Part shown: in pieces, positions 1 through 7,955 of the stretch
Layout: the number at the start of each line of letters is the position of its first letter
How positions within the stretch are numbered: the stretch's first letter is position 1
Assembly: GCA_965213905.1 (NCBI GenBank)
Contig: OZ243922.1
Location: forward strand, 2,604,001-2,668,000
Source of the DNA: SIRX01 sp965213905
GTDB lineage: Bacteria > Actinomycetota > Rubrobacteria > Rubrobacterales > Rubrobacteraceae
DNA length: 64,000 nucleotides
Direction of reading: 5' to 3'
The notes under the pieces: model-generated
Told to the model about the DNA's origin: nothing
Database searches by the model: none
The model's input: only the letters and a program-made list of their open reading frames with translations
Program-made: the position numbers and the translations under genes

Positions 1-811
1 GGTCGGGCTCGAGTATTCGCCTCCCATGCTCTTTGCAGGCCTGAGAATCCTGCTAGGTGGCTTCGCAATTTTGCTCGTGGCTGCCGTTTGGGGCGGGGAC
101 CCGCATTTGGGGCGCGACTGGCCGGTTTTTCTGCTGCTGGCGGCTTTCAACGGGACGTTCTTCTTCGGGTTCCAGACGTTGGCTATCTTGAACCTGCCGT
201 CCGGTACGGCGGCGGTCTTGGAGTACCTGCAGCCGGTACTGGTCGGGCTACTAGCCTGGATGGTCCTGGACGAGTCGCTCTCATCGTCCAAAATCGTCGG
301 CCTAATACTGGGTTTCTCTGGAATTATCGCGGTGAGTACCGGAAGCCTCTTTGGAAATCTGTCTCCGATTGGGGTGGCGTTCGGGGCTGGCTCGGCGCTT
401 TCCTGGGCTTTTGGGACGGTCTTTTTCAAACGGTATGAGTCGAGGATTTCGACGATGTGGGCTGTGGCGATACCGTTTGTGGTTGGGGGCACGGTACTGA
501 CGCTTTTTAGCCTTTTTACAGAGTCCTGGGCGGAGGTGTCTCCGGCAGGCGTGCTCTTCGCGAGCCTCTTTTACGTGTCGCTCGTCGAGATAGCGCTGGC
601 GTGGTTGATCTGGTTCGCCCTGATTCGGGCCGGGGAGGCGAGCCGCGTCGCGGTTTACGTTTTCTTCGTGCCCGTAGTTAGCATAGTGATCGGGGCGGTC
701 TTCCTCGACGAGCGGCTAACGGCGTCCCTACTGATCGGGGCCGTCCTGATCGTCACCGGCGTCTATTTGGTAAACCGCTCGTCAACCGGAGAACATGAAT
801 CCGCCAACTAA
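1..811 (+). CDS. EamA/DMT-family transporter, 5'-truncated by the window edge
   Basis: Drug/metabolite transporter superfamily permease, an inner-membrane carrier with EamA repeats. The frame is already open at base 2, so the true start lies upstream; the ATG at 26 is probably internal. What is visible is a series of hydrophobic helices and the EamA-like segment GTAAVLEYLQPVLVGLLAW in the first repeat. The second repeat holds SLVEIALAWLIWFALIRAGE and ends with a FLDERLTASLLIGAVLIVTG-type helix, as in RhaT/YdcZ relatives. The substrate cannot be predicted. It ends at 811, about 20 nt before a promoter-like sequence for the next gene. Confidence 0.85.
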   Translation, partial: VGLEYSPPMLFAGLRILLGGFAILLVAAVWGGDPHLGRDWPVFLLLAAFNGTFFFGFQTLAILNLPSGTAAVLEYLQPVLVGLLAWMVLDESLSSSKIVGLILGFSGIIAVSTGSLFGNLSPIGVAFGAGSALSWAFGTVFFKRYESRISTMWAVAIPFVVGGTVLTLFSLFTESWAEVSPAGVLFASLFYVSLVEIALAWLIWFALIRAGEASRVAVYVFFVPVVSIVIGAVFLDERLTASLLIGAVLIVTGVYLVNRSSTGEHESAN

Positions 812-832
812 GACTGCGACGGGGTGCGGACG

Positions 833-860
833 TTGACATCCCCGCCGGCGCTAGTCTAAT
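833..860 (+). promoter_or_regulatory. Promoter candidate for the metallophosphoesterase gene
   Basis: TTGACA (833-838), a 16-nt spacer, then TCTAAT (855-860). It lies about 50 nt upstream of the TTG start at 912, in the gap after the EamA gene. It matches the housekeeping sigma consensus by eye. Confidence 0.5.
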
Positions 861-911
861 GTAGCCGGAGAACTCACACGGAAAACTGTCTACGTCCGGA
901 AGGTCAACCTT

Positions 912-2204
912 TTGAAGCTGAAGTTCCTCGTCATATCGGATGCCCACCTGGGGGAGGCGCCCTCGATGCTCTCGTACCCGGAGGGCCGCCGGCACCTGCG
1001 GGACGTGGTGCTGGAGCACCTCGGCGGCGGCGAAAAGGTCGAGGCCGAGCAACTCATATTGCTCGGGGACATACCGGAGAGGTCGCACGCAACCCCAGAG
1101 GAGATGTTCTCCAGTACCCACGGTTTTATGGAATCCTTGTCAGAAGCGGTGACTTTCGACAAGCTCGTATACACCCCCGGAAACCACGACCATACTTTGT
1201 GGACCGCGTACTGCGAAAAGCTGTACGGAAGCGGGACCGCCGGCTGCATAACCGCGCCGCAAGGGGACCCGGTAGTCCGCGCCGGGAACCGGGTGGACGC
1301 CAACGACAGCGCCGGAGAGTTGCTGACGACGATCTTCGGTTACCCGGACGGCCGGGCCTGGAACACTATCGAAGATGAGAAAGTGAACATCTCCTTCGCC
1401 AACCCGCTCTACGCCGAGAGCTTCAACGGGCGCACCTACGTCTTCTCCCACGGCACCCATTTTCGTAAGGAGGTGACGTCCCCGCGTTGGGCGCGCCGGG
1501 TGGCGGAGTTGCTGACCTCAAACGGTGTGCTGGGCGACTTCCAGGTCATCTCCGAGGGGGACGTGCGGGAGGCGCAAAACCTGGAAGAGCTGGAGCGGGT
1601 GGTGGCGCCGTTTATAGACGCGCTGCTGCCCGCCTACGAGAACAACCCGGTTTCGATGCTCGACGAGGCGGGTTATCTAATGGCGGTCCTGAGCGGTCGG
1701 TTCGGCCTGCGGCGGCAGAGCCCGGACGAGACCCGTCTCTTTGCGGCGGAAGAGCTCCCGGAGGTGCCGGAAGACAGGATCCCACACCTCACCTCGAACG
1801 GGGAGGCCTCCGTCCTCCCCCTGGAGCTGTGCATGGAATATTTCCTGCCGCACATGAAGACGCACCTGCAAAAGCATGGCATGTACGAAGACGACGTTAC
1901 CTTCGTCTACGGCGACACCCACGACGGGGGCTGGGGAGAGTTGCTGTTGGAAGACGGCCTGCAAATGCGCGTTTACAACACCGGCGGCTGGGTCACCTAC
2001 GACGTGGAAGACCACCCAACCTGTTACCTGTTCGCCGTAGACGAGAGCGGGACCGAATATCTGCTAGACGTTTCTTTCAAGGAAGTGGAGTTAGACGAAA
2101 ACCTGTTGCTCAAGGCGACCTCGGACAGTTCCGACTCCCAGAAACAGAAGGCCCGCAACGCCCTCCAAGACGTGCTGGACTGGGCCGGAAGTAAATTAAC
2201 GTAA
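912..2204 (+). CDS. Calcineurin-like metallophosphoesterase
   Basis: Probable metal-dependent phosphohydrolase, 430 residues. The family signature blocks are present in order: SDAHLG at 9-14, LGDIPE at about 51-56 (GDxxE in place of the usual GDxxD), GNHDH at 90-94, SHGTH near 173 and GDTHDG near 334. Together these supply the Asp/His/Asn ligands of a binuclear metal site. There is no signal peptide or membrane segment, so it is likely cytoplasmic. The start is TTG at 912, chosen because GGAAGG lies about 8 nt upstream and the protein then opens directly with the beta strand before SDAHLG. Substrate is unknown; UDP-diacylglucosamine hydrolase or nuclease-like relatives are possible. Confidence 0.8.
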   Translation: MKLKFLVISDAHLGEAPSMLSYPEGRRHLRDVVLEHLGGGEKVEAEQLILLGDIPERSHATPEEMFSSTHGFMESLSEAVTFDKLVYTPGNHDHTLWTAYCEKLYGSGTAGCITAPQGDPVVRAGNRVDANDSAGELLTTIFGYPDGRAWNTIEDEKVNISFANPLYAESFNGRTYVFSHGTHFRKEVTSPRWARRVAELLTSNGVLGDFQVISEGDVREAQNLEELERVVAPFIDALLPAYENNPVSMLDEAGYLMAVLSGRFGLRRQSPDETRLFAAEELPEVPEDRIPHLTSNGEASVLPLELCMEYFLPHMKTHLQKHGMYEDDVTFVYGDTHDGGWGELLLEDGLQMRVYNTGGWVTYDVEDHPTCYLFAVDESGTEYLLDVSFKEVELDENLLLKATSDSSDSQKQKARNALQDVLDWAGSKLT

Positions 2205-2387
2205 GGTAACGTAGCCTGTGTCACGGTGTCGGCCCGGCCGGATGTTAGACTCGGCTTTCAATGGTATTAGATCTTCGGGCCGCCGGGTTTGCGTGCAGGC
2301 CGAACCAAATCGAATCAGAAAACTCCCAGGTCCCCGGCCCCTCGGGCTGTGCCGGTGAAAGCCCTCGTACGTGGCTAGAAAGTCCTA

Positions 2388-3131
2388 GTGGGTAATCCAA
2401 GGAGCGTAAAGAAAACCTCGCGGGTGGGCAAGAGCCGGCCTTTGCGTGGAAAAACCCCCCCCAAAAGCGGCCGCCTGGACCCGGACCTGCGCCGGCTGGC
2501 GACCCTCGTGGCGGTGGCGATAGCCGTTTTCTCGTTCGGGTGGTGGCTGAGCGGACCGTTGGGAAGCCTTTGGGCGCTGTTTACAGAGATAGACGCGGGG
2601 GCTTTGAGGTCCACCATTCAGGGGCTTGGCCCGTGGGCGCCGCTGACCTCGACGGCCCTTATGGTCGTTCACGCCTTCGTACCGTTCCCGCTGGAGTTGC
2701 TGGCAGCAGCCAACGGGGTGGTATTCGGGACCTGGGGCGGCATCGCGGTAACCTGGGCCAGCATGGTCGTAAGCTCCTGGGCCGGGTACGGCGCCGCCCG
2801 GTTCGCCGGGCCGCTGATCTTCCGCATAACCCCGGGCGATCGCCTGGAGCGTATGGAGGAGTGGACCCGCGAGAGGTCCGACTGGCAGCTCGTCGCGGTG
2901 CGCTTTATCCCGATCATCTCTTTCAGCCTGCTAAACATCGCCATGGGCTTGCTCGGCATAAGGTTCTGGAGGTTTACCTGGACCACAGCGCTCGGCATTA
3001 TACCCATCGTGGTGGTCTCGGTCGTCAGCGGGCACCTGCTGACCATCGGCCCGTGGGGCTGGGCCGTGGTCGGCGCGTTGGTCCTGGCCTTGGTCTTCTG
3101 GGAACTCCGGCGGCGGCGCGCGGAGCCTTGA
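2388..3131 (+). CDS. TVP38/TMEM64 (VTT-domain) membrane protein
   Basis: Integral membrane protein of 247 residues with a basic, Lys/Arg/Pro-rich cytoplasmic N-terminus of about 45 residues followed by roughly six hydrophobic segments. The middle holds the VTT/SNARE-assoc signature: PFPLELLAAANGVVFG, then a Gly-rich WAGYGAARFAGPL helix, then RFIPIISFSLLNIAMGL. The family is linked to membrane homeostasis and DedA-type lipid handling, but the bacterial function is not settled. The start is GTG at 2388, which is not strongly supported by a ribosome site. It converges with the KefB-like antiporter 30 nt away. Confidence 0.85.
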   Translation: MGNPRSVKKTSRVGKSRPLRGKTPPKSGRLDPDLRRLATLVAVAIAVFSFGWWLSGPLGSLWALFTEIDAGALRSTIQGLGPWAPLTSTALMVVHAFVPFPLELLAAANGVVFGTWGGIAVTWASMVVSSWAGYGAARFAGPLIFRITPGDRLERMEEWTRERSDWQLVAVRFIPIISFSLLNIAMGLLGIRFWRFTWTTALGIIPIVVVSVVSGHLLTIGPWGWAVVGALVLALVFWELRRRRAEP

Positions 3132-3161
3132 GGGAATCTCCCGCAGGTTACTAGCCCCGGC

Positions 3162-4715
3162 TCACCGGATAGCCGCGAGCTGGACGCTCTGTGCGGCCAG
3201 GCCGTAGCCGGCTTCGGCGAGCGGGTGGGCGATTATGTCGGCGCCGGCCTCCCGCAGGGCGTCTTCCTCTTCCGGATACATGCTGATAGTGCTGATGACG
3301 CCCTCGAAGCCTCTGTCACGGAGTTCCTTTACGGCCTGCATACGGCCTTCGATGTCCGGTAGGGTGAGTATCACGCGCTCTAAACGTTCCATGTTCAGGT
3401 TACCCCAGAACTCGGGGTCTTCGGCGTCCCCGTAGACGACCCGCCGGCCCTCGGCCCGGTGTTCTTCTATCTTGGTCGGGTCCGAGTCGAGGCCTACGGG
3501 ACGTCCGCCGTGGTCTATGAGGGTCGAGTAGGCAGAGCTGCCGGTCCGGCCCATGCCGAAGATCAGCGATTTCGCGCTGCCGAGTATCTGCGGGGTCTCG
3601 TCGGGGTGGCGGACGTCCCGTTCGAAGCGGCAGAGCGTAGGCTCCAACCTGGCGTAGAGCTCGTGAACGGCCCGGTTCAAGGGCGCGCTTATCACGAACG
3701 AGAACGCTACCGCCAGCGCCAAGATAACCAGGGAAGATTCGGGGATCAGGCCGCCCGCCGCCGCCGCGGCACCTGCTATAAGGGCAAACTCGCTGTAAGC
3801 CGTCAACGAGACGGCGACCATGAACGCGTTGCGGACCCGCAGGTTGAAGAGCGTGGCGAGAAAGAAGAACAGGGCGGTCTTGAGCGGCAGCAGCAACACC
3901 AGTAGCAGGGCGAAAGCCAGGCCTCCGAGCGTCGGGAAGCCGGCCAGACCGATCTCCAGAAAGAAACCGACCAGGAACGCTTCTTTGAGGCCCCAAAGCT
4001 TGTCTGCCAGCTCGTCCGCCTGGGCGGTGCCGGCCAGTAGCGCCCCGGCCGCCAGGGCGCCGAGCTCCGAGCTCAGGCCAACCCCTTCGAACAGGACGCC
4101 GGCTCCCAGGGCTAGTAAGAGGCCGTAGATCAAGAGTAGTTCGTCGTGCCGGCTCGCTTTGAGGAGCTGTGTCAGCGGCCAGCGGGCCAGCGGTATCGCG
4201 AGCAAGAGCAGGGCAAACGGAGAAGGAGCCCCCAAACCGCTGAAGGCCAGCAGCCCGATCGCCACGATGTCCTGGAGTATGAGGATGCCTATGGCGACCC
4301 GCCCGTGGTAGGAGTCCAGCTCACCCCGGCCTTCCAGCGTCTTCGCCGCGAGCACCGTGCTGGAGAACCCCAGCGTGATAGCGATAAAGATCGTCGCCGT
4401 AATATTGAATCCCAAGCCCAACACCACGAGCGCAAACAGCGCCGCGCTCAGCGCGAGGTGAATAGCACCGACGCCCAATACCTCGGGGCGCAGAACGCTT
4501 TTGATCCTCAAGTGCAGGCCGATGGTGAACAAGAGCAGCAACACACCTATGTGGCCGATCTCGTGCAAGAGGTAGGTGCTCTCGAAGCCTATCGCGAACA
4601 ACGCGAAGCCCCCGGCCAAATAGCCTACCAGCGGCGGCAACCTCAAAGAGCTCGCTATGAGCCCCGACACGAAAGCCAGAACTAAAAGAATGGCCGTCAC
4701 AAGCGAAGTCTCCAG
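3162..4715 (-). CDS. KefB/YbaL-like cation:proton antiporter (CPA2) with TrkA-N domain; probable CTG start
   Basis: Monovalent cation (probably K+) : H+ antiporter in the inner membrane. About 12-13 hydrophobic helices fill residues 1-370. A C-terminal RCK/TrkA-N domain follows, with the nucleotide-binding GMGRTGSSAYSTL loop and an acidic residue at the end of the next strand (GLDSDP). This domain normally gates transport through NAD(H) or ligands. A start at GTG 4700 would have no ribosome site at usable distance. A CTG at 4715 lies in frame, exactly 7 nt after GGAGG (4723-4727), and gives METSLVTAILL, the normal opening of the family. It is divergent from the Dabb/rhodanese pair. Confidence 0.88.
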   Translation of the reverse strand: METSLVTAILLVLAFVSGLIASSLRLPPLVGYLAGGFALFAIGFESTYLLHEIGHIGVLLLLFTIGLHLRIKSVLRPEVLGVGAIHLALSAALFALVVLGLGFNITATIFIAITLGFSSTVLAAKTLEGRGELDSYHGRVAIGILILQDIVAIGLLAFSGLGAPSPFALLLLAIPLARWPLTQLLKASRHDELLLIYGLLLALGAGVLFEGVGLSSELGALAAGALLAGTAQADELADKLWGLKEAFLVGFFLEIGLAGFPTLGGLAFALLLVLLLPLKTALFFFLATLFNLRVRNAFMVAVSLTAYSEFALIAGAAAAAGGLIPESSLVILALAVAFSFVISAPLNRAVHELYARLEPTLCRFERDVRHPDETPQILGSAKSLIFGMGRTGSSAYSTLIDHGGRPVGLDSDPTKIEEHRAEGRRVVYGDAEDPEFWGNLNMERLERVILTLPDIEGRMQAVKELRDRGFEGVISTISMYPEEEDALREAGADIIAHPLAEAGYGLAAQSVQLAAIR

Positions 4716-4853
4716 GGCGATTCCTCCTCTATGCTGTCAAAGCCGACCATAGTAGTCTACTGCATTCGTAGTTCATGCTGCTTGCCGGAACGGGAAAGAC
4801 CCGGGACCAAGGTGCTAGACTATTTTATAAACCATCTTTAGAAGGGGAACGCA

Positions 4854-5144
4854 ATGGTGGACCATCTCGTGTTTTTCGCCGTCAAAGACGATGCTTCGGG
4901 TGAGGACGTAGAGGACCTTCTGTCTTCGATACGAGCCCTGAAAGATGGCGTCGGCAGCGTGGTAGACCTTTCCGTAGGAAAAGACTTCAGCGGGCGGTCC
5001 GGCGGGTATACGCACGCGCTTTTCGCCCGCTTCGAGGACCGGGACGGGTTAAAGGAGTACCTGGAGCACCCGGATCACCTCGCCGTCGTGGAGAAGCTCG
5101 GGGAGCGCACCACGGGCAGGATCGTGGCGGACTACGAGGTTTGA
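4854..5144 (+). CDS. Stress-responsive A/B-barrel (Dabb) domain protein
   Basis: Small dimeric alpha+beta barrel protein of 96 residues, with the Dabb pattern: a leading VDHLVFFAVKDD strand, a SVGKDFSG turn, THALFARFED, and a final EHPDHLAVVEKL helix. Members of this fold include stress-induced plant proteins and small ligand-binding or enzyme subunits; no catalytic residue can be assigned here. The ATG at 4854 is preceded by AGAAGGGG. A TATAAA box lies about 20 nt further up. The stop overlaps the TTG start of the rhodanese gene by 4 nt, so the two are co-translated. Confidence 0.8.
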   Translation: MVDHLVFFAVKDDASGEDVEDLLSSIRALKDGVGSVVDLSVGKDFSGRSGGYTHALFARFEDRDGLKEYLEHPDHLAVVEKLGERTTGRIVADYEV

Positions 5145-5473
5145 TCCGGGAGCCGGACTACGGAAACATAACGCCGCGGGAACTCAAGGAAAAGCTGGAC
5201 CGCGGCGACCGGCCGGAGCTACTCGACGTGCGGGAGCCGTGGGAGTTCGAGCTCGCCCGGATAGAAGGCTCCCGCCTCGTCCCTCTCGGACAGATGTCCC
5301 GGAGGGTTTCCGAACTCGACCCCGACCGGGAGACGGTCGTGATCTGCCACCACGGAGTCCGGAGCGCCTACGTGACCCGCTCCCTGGAAAGGTCCGGTTT
5401 CACGCGCGCCCTCAACCTCGAAGGCGGCTTGGACGCCTACTCCCGGATAGATGGAAACGTGCCGAGGTATTGA
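5141..5473 (+). CDS. Single-domain rhodanese-like sulfurtransferase
   Basis: Cytoplasmic 110-residue rhodanese domain that likely carries or transfers a persulfide sulfur. The core pattern is visible: LLDVREPWEFELARIEGS, then the active-site loop CHHGVRS with Cys69, then LNLEGGLDAYSR near the C-terminus. The six-residue CHHGVRS loop is the GlpE/PspE type. Initiation is at TTG 5141 inside the preceding stop (TTGA overlap), implying translational coupling to the Dabb protein. Confidence 0.88.
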   Translation: MIREPDYGNITPRELKEKLDRGDRPELLDVREPWEFELARIEGSRLVPLGQMSRRVSELDPDRETVVICHHGVRSAYVTRSLERSGFTRALNLEGGLDAYSRIDGNVPRY

Positions 5474-5482
5474 TATTGACCC

Positions 5483-5870
5483 TCAAGGGGTTTCGGCGAC
5501 TTTCACCGTGTCTTCCCGGGACCTTCCGGAACTCAGGCTCACCGTGCAACGGACGTGGTAAGCATCCCGCGACCCGGACGGTTCTTCCCGGAGATCCCCT
5601 GTCAGGATAAACTTTCTGGAGAAGGTGTTGCCGTCCAGGGTGACCCGGGCGTCGGTCCCGAAGCGGCCGCTCGCGGGCCCGTCGGCGCCCTCCAGCACGC
5701 GGCAGAGTGGGGGGGTGGAAACCCCCTTGCCCCATCCTCCAGCGACCAGAATTCTTTCTCCGCTCCGCTTTCTCTATGGAGACGGCCGCAAAGTCGGCTC
5801 CTTGCTGGCCGCAGGACCACAAGAGCAGCGCCAACGCGGCGAGGAGGCCCGCATCCTTGGCCGCCCTCAC
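5483..5870 (-). pseudogene. Putative lipoprotein, frameshifted at a C7/G7 run
   Basis: Reading from GTG 5870 gives a lipoprotein-like N-terminus with the lipobox LLLWSCG, so Cys would be lipidated. That frame then turns Arg/Pro-rich and non-coding in character. A different frame downstream carries a sensible C-terminal half (DARVTLDGNTFSRKF ... TVSLSSGRSRED) ending at 5483. The two frames would join if one base were removed from the run of seven G (plus strand) near 5709-5715. A third frame over 5720-5785 also looks protein-like, so there may be a second lesion. It could be a true pseudogene, a phase-variable tract or an assembly error. No family recognised. Confidence 0.4.
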
Positions 5871-5884
5871 GAACCGGGGTTTCC

Positions 5885-5915
5885 CGCGGGCGCAGCGCGG
5901 GCGTAGCGCGGGCTG
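5885..5915. repeat. Short direct repeats of AGCGCGGGC type
   Basis: Three imperfect copies of GCGCGGGC follow one another between the putative lipoprotein start and the stop of the next gene. They have no obvious function and may reflect local slippage. Confidence 0.4.
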
Positions 5916-6290
5916 CTACGCCGCACGTATCGCATCCTCGACTTGCCGGTAGAGGCCGGCGGCGAGGCCCCGGGGGGTGGAAGAACGATCCCGGAGCCTG
6001 CGGGCCGCCTCCGGCGCCGGGGTTTCGCCGGGCATCTCGAAAGTGAGCACGATCTTTTCGAGGTCTTCCAGTCCCAACTCTTCCGCGACTACCTCTTGCA
6101 CCTCCGCCTCGTCCCGTTCGGCGGCGACGGAGATCTCATGGCTCATGGCTTTCGGGTCTAGCTCCTGGCAAACGGCTATGCCGCCGCCCAACCGGCGCTC
6201 CCACCACCACCCGGCCCGGACGCCGGTGAAGTTCTCTTCCACGAGCATCGTCGCCTTGTCCGCCAAAAACTCGTTCAAATACTCGACCAT
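5916..6290 (-). CDS. Hypothetical protein, 124 aa
   Basis: Unrecognised small soluble protein. It begins MVEYLNEFLADKATMLVEE and contains a Trp cluster (GWWWERR). The Glu-rich central part is probably helical (RDEAEVQEVVAEELG), and an Arg-rich C-terminus follows. The ATG at 6290 is preferred over an in-frame ATG at 6353. Its reason is a TATAAA box at 6298-6303 that ends 7 nt before the start, the arrangement of a leaderless mRNA. It is divergent from acuC. Confidence 0.6.
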   Translation of the reverse strand: MVEYLNEFLADKATMLVEENFTGVRAGWWWERRLGGGIAVCQELDPKAMSHEISVAAERDEAEVQEVVAEELGLEDLEKIVLTFEMPGETPAPEAARRLRDRSSTPRGLAAGLYRQVEDAIRAA

Positions 6291-6297
6291 ACAGGGG

Positions 6298-6303
6298 TTT
6301 ATA
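6298..6303 (-). promoter_or_regulatory. -10 box for a probable leaderless transcript
   Basis: TATAAA on the minus strand, ending 7 nt before the ATG at 6290, with no Shine-Dalgarno sequence. The -35 region is weak. Confidence 0.4.
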
Positions 6304-6376
6304 GCAGGTCGCACGGGGTCTTTCCCGCCGTGGGGAACCCGTATACAATACATTGGGAGTACGTGGAAAGGGAGAT

Positions 6377-7588
6377 ATGAATTTGGCAGACAAGCTTGCA
6401 GCCCCGCGGGGCCGTGCCGGAGAAGCCGTTGGGAACGGCGCTGCGGCCGTTCACGACCCCATGCTCGAAACTTACGGGTTTGGCGAAGGGCATCCCTTTA
6501 ATCCCCTGCGCCTCCGGATGACGCTGGAGCTTTGCGAGGCGTCGGGGCTGTTCGAGGGTTACGAGTTTGTGGGCCCGGAGCCCGCGGACGAGAAGGACCT
6601 CTTGACCGTTCACAGCCTGACGTACATCCGGCTGGTTCAGCAGGCCGCCACGGGGCTCGTTGACCCCGCCGAGTTGCTCCACTACGGTATCGGCTCCTCC
6701 GACAACCCCGTCGTCCCGAACGTCCACGAGGCCTGCTCCCGGGTTGCCGGGGCGGTTTTGAAGTCGTGCCGGATGGTGATGGACGGCGAGGTGGACCACG
6801 CCATGTGCATCTCCGGCGGCCTCCACCACGCGCTGCGCTCCCGGGCGAGCGGCTTCTGCTTCTACAACGACGCCGCGGTGGCTATCGCCCGCCTCAAAGA
6901 AGAGCATCCCGGCATCCGGGTAGCTTACGTGGATACCGACGCCCACCACGGCGACGGCGTGCAGTGGACGTTCTACGACGACCCGCAAGTCCTTACCGTC
7001 TCGATGCACGAGACCGGCCGGCACCTGTTCCCCGGAACCGGCGGCGTGGGCGAGAGGGGCCGGGGAGACGGGGTAGGTTACTCCGTCAACGTGCCGCTGG
7101 AGCCGTTCACGGATGACGAATCCTGGATCGAATGTTTCGACGCCGTAGTCCCCGAAGTTTTACGGGCTTTCGGCCCCGACATCATAATCTCCCAGAACGG
7201 TTGCGACGGGCACAAGCTCGACCCGCTCACGCACCTCTCCGCCACCACCCGCCTCTACGAGTACGTGCCGGCCCGCGTCCACGACCTGGCCCACGAGCTC
7301 TGCAGCGGACGCTGGGTTTCAACCGGCGGCGGGGGCTACGACATCTGGCGCGTCGTTCCCCGCGCCTGGACCGCCCTCTGGGCAACGGTATCCCATCAGG
7401 AGTTGCCGGAGGAAGTGCCGGAGGATTGGCTCTCCAAATGGGGCGGACGAAGCCCCGTAAAGCTGCCGCGTCTCATGCGCGATGCCCCGCGAGACTACCC
7501 GCCCATAGAAAGGGCCCAGCAGATAGCCGACACCAACCGGCGCACCGTAGAAGCGGTGCTGGAAAAGCCCGTGCCACCCGTTAAATAG
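6377..7588 (+). CDS. acuC: AcuC-type class I/II histone-deacetylase-like amidohydrolase
   Basis: Zinc-dependent deacetylase, 403 residues. In AcuC it is thought to remove acetyl groups from acetyl-CoA synthetase lysines and so control acetate/acetoin use. Visible motifs are SGGLHHALRSRASGFCFYND (substrate channel and catalytic His pair), VDTDAHHGDG near residue 190 (zinc Asp and His), and QNGCDGH near 276 (third zinc ligand Asp). A late GGGGYD carries the transition-state Tyr. ATG 6377 follows GGAAAGGGAG; a TACAAT box lies at 6344-6349. No acetyl-CoA synthetase gene is adjacent, so the substrate remains inferred. Confidence 0.9.
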   Translation: MNLADKLAAPRGRAGEAVGNGAAAVHDPMLETYGFGEGHPFNPLRLRMTLELCEASGLFEGYEFVGPEPADEKDLLTVHSLTYIRLVQQAATGLVDPAELLHYGIGSSDNPVVPNVHEACSRVAGAVLKSCRMVMDGEVDHAMCISGGLHHALRSRASGFCFYNDAAVAIARLKEEHPGIRVAYVDTDAHHGDGVQWTFYDDPQVLTVSMHETGRHLFPGTGGVGERGRGDGVGYSVNVPLEPFTDDESWIECFDAVVPEVLRAFGPDIIISQNGCDGHKLDPLTHLSATTRLYEYVPARVHDLAHELCSGRWVSTGGGGYDIWRVVPRAWTALWATVSHQELPEEVPEDWLSKWGGRSPVKLPRLMRDAPRDYPPIERAQQIADTNRRTVEAVLEKPVPPVK

Positions 7589-7618
7589 GTAGTATCAGCA
7601 CGGAAACCTGTGCTACCC

Positions 7619-7624
7619 TATAAA
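7619..7624 (+). promoter_or_regulatory. -10 box for clpS, probable leaderless start
   Basis: TATAAA ends 7 nt upstream of ATG 7632, and no ribosome-binding site lies between. An imperfect hairpin (AGCAC at 7597-7601 with GTGCT at 7610-7614) sits just upstream and may be the end of the acuC transcript. Confidence 0.45.
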
Positions 7625-7631
7625 CCTGTTG

Positions 7632-7955
7632 ATGGTCAAGTTATACGAACATAGTATCGCGACGCTTTCTACCGAGACCCCACCGAAACCCCGGGAGACG
7701 ACGGAGCGTCGTACCACGCAAGAGCCACCTTACAAGGTCATCCTGCACAACGACGATTTCACGCCGATGGAGTACGTGGTGGAGACCCTGGTCAAAGTGA
7801 TACCCCGCATGTCCGAGAAACAGGCGATCTCCATAATGATCGAGGCGCACACCAACGACAAAGCCGTCGCCCACAAAACCCACAAAGAACTCGCCGAACT
7901 CTACGCCGAACAGCTAACCTCCAAAGGCCTCATCGCTTCTATAGAGCCTGATTGA
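7632..7955 (+). CDS. clpS: ClpS, N-end-rule adaptor of the Clp protease
   Basis: Adaptor that binds N-degron substrates and hands them to the ClpA/ClpC-ClpP protease. The protein has 107 residues, with a disordered Thr/Pro/Glu-rich leader to about residue 30. The conserved core follows: YKVILHNDDFTPMEYV, with the Asn-Asp-Asp pair and Met gate of the binding pocket, then VIPRMSEKQAISIM and KAVAHKTHKELAELYAEQL. Two start codons lie side by side (TTG 7629, ATG 7632); the ATG is placed for leaderless initiation. The stop overlaps the frame of the next gene. Confidence 0.93.
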   Translation: MVKLYEHSIATLSTETPPKPRETTERRTTQEPPYKVILHNDDFTPMEYVVETLVKVIPRMSEKQAISIMIEAHTNDKAVAHKTHKELAELYAEQLTSKGLIASIEPD

